From JAKEGK01 sp036507695 (GTDB taxonomy: Bacteria > Pseudomonadota > Gammaproteobacteria > SZUA-152): DNA of 9,932 nucleotides. Made by a program: the position numbers and the translations under genes. Location: assembly GCA_036507695.1 (NCBI GenBank), contig DATCIR010000255.1, positions 1-9,932 of the forward strand, given 5' to 3'. Below are positions 1 to 5,513 of the stretch, in pieces. Positions within the stretch are counted from its first letter, which is position 1. Every line of letters starts with the position of its first letter. The notes under the pieces were generated by a model. The model saw only the letters and a program-made list of their open reading frames with translations, was not told the DNA's origin and searched no databases.

Positions 1-972
1 ATGCAATGAGCCCATGCCGCCCCACTTGGACCGGTAGGTTGGCCAATGTGAGGTTTGGCCCAGCGCGGGTCCTAATACATTGGCGCGTACTTTTAAGCTG
101 GAGTTCTCGAAATGGCAATGATAGCAGGCCAGATTCAGCTGGCCGCGGCGTGAAAAATAGATTTTCTTGCCTTGGTTATACGCTTCCAGTGCGCGGGGGT
201 CATCGCTGGGTATTTGGACTTTGGTCAGGTTACCGCGTGACTTATAGGCCATATAGGCGTGAACCGACAACATGCCACTGTCTTCATATTTAAATGGTTT
301 CTCACCATTCGCTTCGCGGCACTTGTTAATTGCCATTGGCAAGGTTTCCACTTGCCCGGCTTCCTTATCCCAGCGTGGGTAGTTGGCCGCGACGCCGGCT
401 GCCTTGAAACAGGCGCTGTAGGTTTTACCGTTTGTAAACGGCGTATTCCATAAAGTCTCACCTTCTTCTATAGCAGGTTCATAGGGAGGAAATTCTTCGA
501 TGGCTTCCCAGTTTGCCCGCATGGCGGCGTCCATCGCATAAAAGCCGTTGGCGAACTCGCTGTCGGGTAAATCCGGGAATTTTTTCCGGAAGAACCCCTG
601 GATTTTCTTTATGTCTTCGTCGGGTGTGGCATTGGGATCATAAAATGGCGAAACTTTCAGGTATGCTTCATTTGCGGCTGCTTGAGCAGCCGCCATGTCA
701 TATTCCTGCTTGGCTTTGTTAGCCAGCTTGACGGCTTTAGCGTAGTCGCCGGATCCAGCTAACTTTTTAGCTTCATCCAAGGTCTTTTTGGTATCCCGCC
801 ATTCGTTGCCGGCGGCCTGGGCTTTCTTACCGGCTTCTTCGGCTTCTTTATAAGCTTTGTCGAACGTTGACGCGGTGCTGACATTAAACAACGAGCAATT
901 GATAAGAACTAAACCAAGACCAATAATGATAAAACTGGAGACTGCTGTTTTTAACCAATATGGAACGCTCAT
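1..972 (-). CDS. soxA: Sulfur-oxidation cytochrome SoxA with N-terminal SAXB/SoxK-like domain (3' end cut by window edge)
   Basis: SoxA pairs with SoxX in the periplasm and oxidatively couples thiosulfate to the carrier SoxYZ. The reading frame is open from ATG 972 to the left edge (324 residues seen). Residues 1-25 are a basic start and hydrophobic stretch; Cys26 in LINC could be an atypical lipobox. Residues about 38-104 are helical and Ala/Lys-rich, containing WRDTKK (58-63) followed by GDYAKAVKLANKAK, the pattern of SoxXA-binding proteins. The SoxA part follows: YPR (198-200), INKCRE (215-220), GQLNLACYHCH (277-287, heme motif C283/C286/H287) and WPTYRSKWGGMGSLH at the edge. Where diheme SoxA has a first CXXCH, only Cys188 remains, so this is a monoheme type. 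The cysteine heme ligand expected further on lies outside the window. Start chosen by the AGGAGGAG RBS. SoxA identity is firm; the fusion is inferred from motif resemblance. Confidence 0.92.
   Translation of the reverse strand, partial: MSVPYWLKTAVSSFIIIGLGLVLINCSLFNVSTASTFDKAYKEAEEAGKKAQAAGNEWRDTKKTLDEAKKLAGSGDYAKAVKLANKAKQEYDMAAAQAAANEAYLKVSPFYDPNATPDEDIKKIQGFFRKKFPDLPDSEFANGFYAMDAAMRANWEAIEEFPPYEPAIEEGETLWNTPFTNGKTYSACFKAAGVAANYPRWDKEAGQVETLPMAINKCREANGEKPFKYEDSGMLSVHAYMAYKSRGNLTKVQIPSDDPRALEAYNQGKKIYFSRRGQLNLACYHCHFENSSLKVRANVLGPALGQTSHWPTYRSKWGGMGSLH
112..126 (-). other. CXXCH heme c attachment motif of SoxA
   Basis: Codons 283-287 read C-Y-H-C-H. This is the only CXXCH in the visible part of the protein and matches the C-terminal (catalytic) heme site of the SoxA family, which is preceded by a conserved GQLNLxC segment, also present here. 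Confidence 0.9.
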
Positions 973-980
973 GTTACTTG

Positions 981-988
981 CTCCTCCT
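981..988 (-). promoter_or_regulatory. Strong ribosome binding site of soxA
   Basis: On the minus strand AGGAGGAG lies 8 nt before the ATG at 972. This near-perfect anti-Shine-Dalgarno match fixes the soxA start, and so shows that the N-terminal extension is translated. Confidence 0.85.
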
Positions 989-1012
989 AGGCATTGCTCA
1001 AAAAATAGTTAT

Positions 1013-1043
1013 GCTATTTCGAACAAAAGCTTGTTCTTATAGC
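1013..1043 (-). promoter_or_regulatory. Interrupted inverted repeat in the soxA leader (candidate operator or RNA hairpin)
   Basis: Outer arms GCTAT (1013-1017) and ATAGC (1039-1043) enclose inner arms GAACAA (1021-1026) and TTGTTC (1031-1036). The spacers are 3 and 2 nt and the loop is AAGC. That gives 11 complementary pairs, 41-71 nt upstream of the soxA start. In minus-strand RNA it folds into a stem-loop, and six U follow after about 7 nt (1005-1000). It could therefore be a repressor site (ArsR-type SoxR proteins commonly control sox genes) or an attenuator-like hairpin. The sequence alone does not decide. Confidence 0.45.
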
Positions 1044-1126
1044 TTGATGTTTTTTGATATTTGGATCAGTAAATCCACACACTCTTCAGAACCAACAGAT
1101 AAACAAAACAATAAGATAACACAATA

Positions 1127-1139
1127 ATGTAAATTACAT
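1127..1139. promoter_or_regulatory. 13-bp palindrome near the predicted soxA transcription start
   Basis: ATGTAA and TTACAT flank a single A, a perfect palindrome. It lies about 20 nt downstream of the -10 of the candidate soxA promoter, a typical repressor position. The surroundings are very AT-rich, so chance occurrence is possible. Confidence 0.25.
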
Positions 1140-1156
1140 CATTTTTTTATCACAAT

Positions 1157-1185
1157 TTTATATCACACGTTTTTTGCACTTCCAA
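1157..1185 (-). promoter_or_regulatory. Candidate sigma70-type promoter for soxA
   Basis: Minus strand: -35 TTGGAA (1185-1180, 4 of 6 to consensus), 17-nt spacer, -10 TATAAA (1162-1157, 5 of 6). Transcription would start near 1150 and give a leader of about 175 nt carrying both palindromes. The region is AT-rich, so other -10-like sequences exist. Confidence 0.4.
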
Positions 1186-1669
1186 AGCTAAGGCGCGATG
1201 CGTGGGCTCATAATGTAAAGCCACGGGATACACGTAAAGTCCATAGCGACAAACTCTACCGCGGTAAGCTACGTCAGATATTCATAATAAAGTATGCCCG
1301 ATATAATAAAGTAATCACGCAAGGATGCAAACCCCCTCACGCTATATTTGAAAAAGAGTTATAAGGCCAATAAAAATTATATAAGCAAGGATGTGTGATT
1401 TTTGCGGTTAATGGGACTGGCCGGTGATTCAAATCCCACGCTCAAATGCGTATGCAGTAACCATTCGAAAGGCGGATATTAGTTAAACCGGCACGATGAC
1501 ACACACCCTCACGCTAACAGCCGGACCGATATGGTCAAATATTGATCCCACCAGTGTGAACGACTGATAGCGCAACTAGCTGAGCTGGCGAGCTTTGTGT
1601 CTTTTATGAACACCCGTTGCTGCATTAAAATTGAATACCACGGTTTTTGCGGCTGATGAAACGCCGCTC

Positions 1670-2776
1670 CTAATTGACGCCTTGCCGCTGTTGCAGGTAA
1701 TCGAGCACCGCATCCTGTGTCCCGCGAAAAATGACACGACCGGTTTTTTTGCCGAGTTGGAAGTCGTACATGGGGTCATAGTATTCCGCCAGCAAGGCGC
1801 GTATCCAAGCCCGGTGGTGGCCGGGCTCGGCAGATCTCCGGTGCCGGGTGATAGCGTGCTCCATCATCGACTTTATGGATTGGTAATGCAACCCGCCCAG
1901 GCGGCGCTGGATTTTTTCCAGTGCATTGAGCAGGCCCTGCGCCCAAGTATCAAAGCCGGGTGTTTCACCCAGCAGCGTCTGGTATTCGGCCAGGGCGTCT
2001 GTGATGTATTCCTTATAAATAACGGCAACCCGTTCCTCGATACTGGCGTCCAGGATGATCAATGGGGATTGCCGCATGGTATTAACAATGCTGTCCGGCA
2101 AGCGCCGTGCGCCGATGGCCACGGATTCATCTTCCAGCAGTAGTTTAGTGATATTGCTTTTGCGAAATTTGAGAAGTTCGATAGACAGTTGGTTTTCGAT
2201 ATCGATCTGGCTCGGCTGCGGCGTGACCTGTTTTCCGAACGCGGAACCGCGGTGGTGGTAAATACGTTCCAGGTCGATTTTATGCCGCAGATGATGCAGC
2301 AGTCGTGTTTTACCTGAACCGGTGCGCCCGCTGAGTACGATCGGCCGTATTACAGCGGCGGACATTTCCAGTTCATCGATCAGGAAACGGCGCAAGGCTT
2401 TGTAACCGCCTTTAACCCTGGGATATACCACGCCGGTTGCATCGTAAATCCATTGCTGGCTTATTTTGGAGCGCATGCCGCCGCGAAAACAATACAACAC
2501 ACCTTCCGGGTGCTGTTGGGTAAACGTGGCCCATGCATTAATGCGCGTTTCCTTTATTTCCCCGTTAACCAGTTCATGTCCCAGTTCGATGGCTTGCTCC
2601 TGACCCATTTCCTTGTAGCGTATGCCGATCGCATGGCGTTCTTCGTCATTAATCAGCGGCAGGTTTTTAGCGGACGGAAACGCGCCTTGCTCAAATTCAA
2701 CCGGCGCGCGCACATCCAGTAAGGGCGTGCCGTTAAGAAATAACTGTTGATAATTGTCGATCTGGGGCAATTCCAT
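1670..2776 (-). CDS. mnmH: tRNA 2-selenouridine synthase MnmH (SelU/YbbB)
   Basis: This enzyme replaces the sulfur of 2-thiouridine at wobble position 34 of Lys, Glu and Gln tRNAs with selenium, using selenophosphate and passing through an S-geranyl intermediate. The 368-aa product has the full family architecture. An N-terminal rhodanese domain (about 1-135) carries LLDVRAPVEF (19-28) and the active-site segment YCFRGGMRS with Cys96. A P-loop domain follows with Walker A GRTGSGKT (150-157) and the family's RGSAFG-like segment shortly after. Length is that of the E. coli protein (about 364). It begins 6 nt after the selD stop, so the two are probably co-transcribed and coupled. Its RBS is weak. 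The 170-aa open frame antisense to its 3' half is a shadow. Confidence 0.96.
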   Translation of the reverse strand: MELPQIDNYQQLFLNGTPLLDVRAPVEFEQGAFPSAKNLPLINDEERHAIGIRYKEMGQEQAIELGHELVNGEIKETRINAWATFTQQHPEGVLYCFRGGMRSKISQQWIYDATGVVYPRVKGGYKALRRFLIDELEMSAAVIRPIVLSGRTGSGKTRLLHHLRHKIDLERIYHHRGSAFGKQVTPQPSQIDIENQLSIELLKFRKSNITKLLLEDESVAIGARRLPDSIVNTMRQSPLIILDASIEERVAVIYKEYITDALAEYQTLLGETPGFDTWAQGLLNALEKIQRRLGGLHYQSIKSMMEHAITRHRRSAEPGHHRAWIRALLAEYYDPMYDFQLGKKTGRVIFRGTQDAVLDYLQQRQGVN

Positions 2777-2782
2777 AGACAG

Positions 2783-3889
2783 CTACATCACTTCAATAAG
2801 AATGCCGGAGTTATTATCGGGGCCGGTGGAATGCAACTCACCAATGGCGCTAAGTAGTAACCCGTGTGTTTCGGCGATTTGCAGGAATTCCGCTTCACCT
2901 TCCGGTGTCACGGCCACCAACAATCCACCGGAGGTTTGCGGGTCGCACAGTATTTTTCGCTGCTGGTCGCTCATGGGGCCAAGCTTATGCCCGTAGCTGT
3001 CAATGTTGCGTTGCGCGCCACCGGGTGAGCAGCCCAGTGCGAGATAGTTTTCCACTTCCGGGAGTTTGGGTACTGCGTCATATCGAATCATTGCGCGCAC
3101 CCGGCTGCCTTCGCAGACTTCCAGCAAATGCCCCATGAGGCCGAAGCCGGTGACATCCGTCATGGCGGTTATTGCCGGCAGCTTGGCAAATTCAGCCCCG
3201 ATGCTGTTCAACTGGCACATGGTGTCAGGTGCGATACGCGTGTGTTCGGCTTTCAACAGTTTTTTCTTCTGCGCGGTGGTGAGTATGCCGATGCCCAACG
3301 GTTTGGTGAGATAGAGTTTGCAACCCGGTTGCGCCTGATCGTTGCGTTTTAAATGCCGGTTCTCGAGCAGGCCGGTGACCGCCAGGCCGAAAATGGGCTC
3401 CGGCGCATCAATGGAATGGCCGCCCGCCAGGGGTATGCCCGCCTGCTGACAGGCATGACGGCCGCCATCAATTACCCGGGCGGCGATATCCGGGCCGAGT
3501 TTGTCGATGGGCCAGCCGAAAATGGAAATCGCCAGCAACGGGGTTCCACCCATCGCATAGATATCGCTAATCGCATTGGTGGCGGCGATTTGCCCGAATT
3601 CGAAAGGGTCATCAACAATGGGCATGAAAAAATCCGTGGTACTGACGACCGACGTGCCATTGCCTAAATCGTATACAGCGGCATCATCCCGGGTGTCGTT
3701 GCCCACCAGTAAGCGGGGGTAGGCGGTTACCGGTAAATCGGTTTTCAAGATCTCTTCCAAAAGTTTGGGTGCGATTTTACAACCGCATCCGGATCCATGG
3801 CTGTATTCGGTCATTTTCACCGGAGAAACAGGTTTTGGAGAATGGTTTACAGTGATGGACGAACCGCCTTGCGGATTTTTCATGTTCAT
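2783..3889 (-). CDS. selD: Selenide, water dikinase SelD (selenophosphate synthetase)
   Basis: SelD makes selenophosphate from selenide and ATP in the cytoplasm, the selenium donor for MnmH and, where present, for selenocysteine synthesis. Visible motifs are YSHGSGCGCKI with catalytic Cys35 and Lys38, DDAAVY (68-73) and TTDFFMPIVDDP (84-95) in the metal/ATP region, NAISDIYAMGG (104-114) and DVTGFGLMGHL. The active-site residue is cysteine, not in-frame TGA (selenocysteine). The 368-aa reading is about 20 residues longer than E. coli SelD. The internal Met26 (MTEYSHGSG) would give 343 aa and align with the E. coli start. Both starts have only weak RBS sequences; I kept the outer one because it sits sensibly behind the promoter at 3921-3949. 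First gene of the selD-mnmH operon. Confidence 0.96.
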   Translation of the reverse strand: MNMKNPQGGSSITVNHSPKPVSPVKMTEYSHGSGCGCKIAPKLLEEILKTDLPVTAYPRLLVGNDTRDDAAVYDLGNGTSVVSTTDFFMPIVDDPFEFGQIAATNAISDIYAMGGTPLLAISIFGWPIDKLGPDIAARVIDGGRHACQQAGIPLAGGHSIDAPEPIFGLAVTGLLENRHLKRNDQAQPGCKLYLTKPLGIGILTTAQKKKLLKAEHTRIAPDTMCQLNSIGAEFAKLPAITAMTDVTGFGLMGHLLEVCEGSRVRAMIRYDAVPKLPEVENYLALGCSPGGAQRNIDSYGHKLGPMSDQQRKILCDPQTSGGLLVAVTPEGEAEFLQIAETHGLLLSAIGELHSTGPDNNSGILIEVM

Positions 3890-3920
3890 ATTGTTTGTTT
3901 CCAGGGTTTAGAACGCCGCT

Positions 3921-3949
3921 AGTATAGTAATTGGCTTACCGGACCGCAA
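3921..3949 (-). promoter_or_regulatory. Sigma70-type promoter of selD-mnmH
   Basis: Minus strand: -35 TTGCGG (3949-3944), exactly 17 nt, -10 TATACT (3926-3921, 5 of 6 to consensus). The predicted start near 3914 leaves a leader of about 25 nt before the ATG at 3889. Confidence 0.6.
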
Positions 3950-4017
3950 TAAAACAACGGGATAAATACCGCAAAGGCATATCACCGCTTCGCTCGCGGG
4001 ATGATAGTTGCTACTAT

Positions 4018-4055
4018 TAGGCACTTATACCATTCGTAGGCACTTATACCATTCG
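4018..4055. repeat. Exact 19-bp tandem duplication (two copies)
   Basis: TAGGCACTTATACCATTCG occurs at 4018-4036 and again at 4037-4055 without mismatch or spacer. It lies in the middle of the divergent selD/sohB intergenic region. It may be a recent slippage duplication or a doubled protein-binding site. Confidence 0.95.
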
Positions 4056-4218
4056 GCAAAAAGAAATAGCGAATCCGGAAAAATTGTGCCGGTTAATAAT
4101 AACCTAGTGCTGGTGGAAAACGGGGTGAACAGGATTGTTATTGTCCCGCCATATGCGCTATGGCCGGTTTGCCGTGGACGAGTTTAACCAATACAACAAA
4201 AGAGCGTGGTAAAAAACA

Positions 4219-5214
4219 GTGACAGAATTTTTCTTTGACTATGGATTATTTTTGGCAAAGGCAATAACTATTGTTGTTGCCATTGTCGCGGTGGCATTGC
4301 TCATCGTGGTGCTGGCGAGCAGGAAGCAAGGGGAAGGAAAAGATACCCTGGAGATTAAAAAGCTCAATAAAAAATACGAAGACATGGCGCTGGCATTAAA
4401 CATCAACATGCTGGAAAAAGACGAGTTCAAGAAATTCCAAAAACAGGAAAAGGAAAAAGCCAAGAAAAAAGGAAAAACAGCGGACCAGAAGAAAAAGCGT
4501 ATCTATGTGTTAAATTTTCATGGCGATATTCGCGCCTCCGCAGTTTCCTCGTTGCGAGAGGAAATTACCGCCGTATTAACCGTGGCCAAAGACACTGACG
4601 AAGTGTTTGTGCGCCTGGAAAGCAGCGGTGGGGTGGTGCATGGCTACGGCCTGGCGGCGTCGCAGCTGATGCGGATTCGGGACAAGAACATTCCGCTCAC
4701 GGTCGCGGTGGATAAAGTGGCCGCCAGCGGCGGTTATATGATGGCGTGTGTCGGCAGCCGCATACTGGCCGCGCCGTTTGCGATTATCGGCTCGATCGGC
4801 GTGATCGCGCAACTGCCCAACTTTCACAAGGTGCTTAAAAAGCATGACATTGATTTCGAACAGTTCACCGCGGGCGAATTCAAGCGCACAGTAACGATGT
4901 TTGGTGAAAACACCAAAGACGCGAAATCCAAGTTCCGGGACGAAATCGAAGACATACACCTGCTGTTCAAGGATTTCATCGTCAAGCACCGGCCGAGTGT
5001 CGATATCGTTAAGGTGTCCACCGGCGAAAGCTGGCCCGGCACCCGCGCGCTTGAGCACAATCTGGTCGATGAACTGAAAACCAGCGATGATTATCTGGCG
5101 GAAAACAGCCGGCATGCCGATATTTTTGAAATCAGTTATGTCACCAAGAAGTCACTCCTAGAACGCATCGGCTTTCAGTTTCAGCGCGCGATGGACACGT
5201 GGCAGCATGGATAG
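4219..5214 (+). CDS. sohB: Inner-membrane S49 family peptidase SohB
   Basis: SohB is a SppA-related serine peptidase anchored in the inner membrane, identified in E. coli as a multicopy suppressor of degP loss; its natural substrates are unclear. The 331-aa product has one N-terminal membrane segment (about 10-33), a Lys-rich charged linker (about 36-95) and the protease domain. The nucleophile is expected at Ser170 in DKVAASGGYMM and the general base at Lys222 in AGEFKRT, giving a Ser-Lys dyad. HGYGLAASQL, RDKNIPLTV, APFAIIGSIGV and HLLFKDF match the E. coli protein closely. The VRLES-P-GG motif of E. coli is VRLES-S-GG here (residues 132-138). Start is GTG, chosen because it retains the YGLFLAK N-terminus shared with E. 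coli; the RBS is weak. Confidence 0.95.
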   Translation: MTEFFFDYGLFLAKAITIVVAIVAVALLIVVLASRKQGEGKDTLEIKKLNKKYEDMALALNINMLEKDEFKKFQKQEKEKAKKKGKTADQKKKRIYVLNFHGDIRASAVSSLREEITAVLTVAKDTDEVFVRLESSGGVVHGYGLAASQLMRIRDKNIPLTVAVDKVAASGGYMMACVGSRILAAPFAIIGSIGVIAQLPNFHKVLKKHDIDFEQFTAGEFKRTVTMFGENTKDAKSKFRDEIEDIHLLFKDFIVKHRPSVDIVKVSTGESWPGTRALEHNLVDELKTSDDYLAENSRHADIFEISYVTKKSLLERIGFQFQRAMDTWQHG

Positions 5215-5257
5215 TCGATAAGGTATTTCGCTGACAAATGGAGATGTTGAATATCAC

Positions 5258-5264
5258 AGGGAGG
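5258..5264 (+). promoter_or_regulatory. Strong RBS of the 78-aa protein gene
   Basis: AGGGAGG lies 4 nt before the ATG at 5269. It is the best Shine-Dalgarno sequence on the plus strand in this part of the window and is the main argument that the small frame is translated. Confidence 0.75.
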
Positions 5265-5268
5265 TGTT

Positions 5269-5505
5269 ATGTATTTTTCCCGTGTCATGGTTCCGGTTTT
5301 TGTAGGCGCGGTATTTTTAGTGTTTTGCGGTGTTGCTATTGCCGGCGCAGGCCAGGAACGGCGCTGGATGGTTGATAATTCACTAAGTGGCTATTTTCAC
5401 ATTCCGTTGTTTGGCCGTTTACTCACGGGTATCCAAGCTGCCGCAGGTGTATTCGCGGCCAATACCAGCGATCCGCAAGCTCGCGTTCGACAGCTAGGCT
5501 GGTAA
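5269..5505 (+). CDS. Small exported or membrane-anchored protein of unknown function (78 aa)
   Basis: I do not recognise this protein. It starts with a short polar stretch and a hydrophobic segment (about 7-27) ending in VAIAGAG, which reads as a signal peptide with a possible AIA/GAG cleavage site or as a single membrane anchor. The rest contains a basic pair (RR, 31-32), then a moderately hydrophobic stretch around GYFHIPLFGRLLTGIQAAAGVFAA (given in part: LFGRLLTGIQAAAG), and ends in LGW. A strong RBS supports translation. It lies 54 nt after sohB and ends 8 nt before the GT-C glycosyltransferase start, so it is probably in one transcript with that gene. It could be an accessory subunit of the glycosyltransferase, but nothing in the sequence proves this. 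Confidence 0.65.
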   Translation: MYFSRVMVPVFVGAVFLVFCGVAIAGAGQERRWMVDNSLSGYFHIPLFGRLLTGIQAAAGVFAANTSDPQARVRQLGW

Positions 5506-5513
5506 TCCTCGCA

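Larger units (their letters stand above)
1044..1669. other. Gene-free region between soxA and mnmH
   Basis: No convincing coding frame on either strand. The part nearest soxA (to about 1180) is AT-rich and holds the candidate promoter and the 13-bp palindrome. A hairpin with one bulged base lies at 1201-1225 (CGTGGGCT with AGCCACG). The 11-mer CCCTCACGCTA occurs twice (1334-1344 and 1506-1516), and GCAAGGATG occurs twice (1319-1327 and 1385-1393). A 5-bp GC stem (GCGGC/GCCGC, 1649-1667) lies just after the mnmH stop but has no U-tract on that strand, so it is at best a weak terminator. The area could be a decayed gene. Confidence 0.5.
3890..4218. other. Divergent intergenic region between selD and sohB
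   Basis: The selD promoter lies on one side and a 19-bp tandem duplication in the middle. An imperfect palindrome, GGTTA-ATAA-TAACC, is at 4091-4104. A weak promoter-like pair for sohB is TTGTTA (4135-4140), 18 nt, TATGGC (4159-4164). Two overlapping mini-frames (4153-4212 and 4160-4222) precede sohB; the second overlaps its GTG start as GTGA. I see no supported gene. Confidence 0.5.

Noticed and set aside
1391..1411. Mini-frame MCDFCG after an AAGGA-like sequence, recalling metal-binding N-termini
   Set aside because: Six codons followed by TAA with no continuing frame; a chance short match.
1424..1439. T-arm-like sequence around GATTCAAATCCC, suggesting a tRNA or an att site
   Set aside because: The flanking bases do not form the 5-bp T stem, and no acceptor, D or anticodon stem can be placed at the right distances.
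1631..2143. 170-aa open frame on the plus strand
   Set aside because: It lies antisense to the 3' part of mnmH, which has unmistakable family motifs. No RBS or recognisable domain supports it.
3472..3660. Programmed selenocysteine (in-frame TGA) in selD
   Set aside because: The catalytic position is an ordinary cysteine codon and the selD frame has no internal stop.
4153..4222. Two overlapping 19- and 20-codon frames before sohB, one overlapping its GTG as GTGA
   Set aside because: No RBS, not similar to anything I recognise, and too short to judge; recorded only in the intergenic description.
4576..5115. 179-aa open frame on the minus strand
   Set aside because: It is antisense to the sohB protease domain and arises from that gene's codon bias; no independent support.
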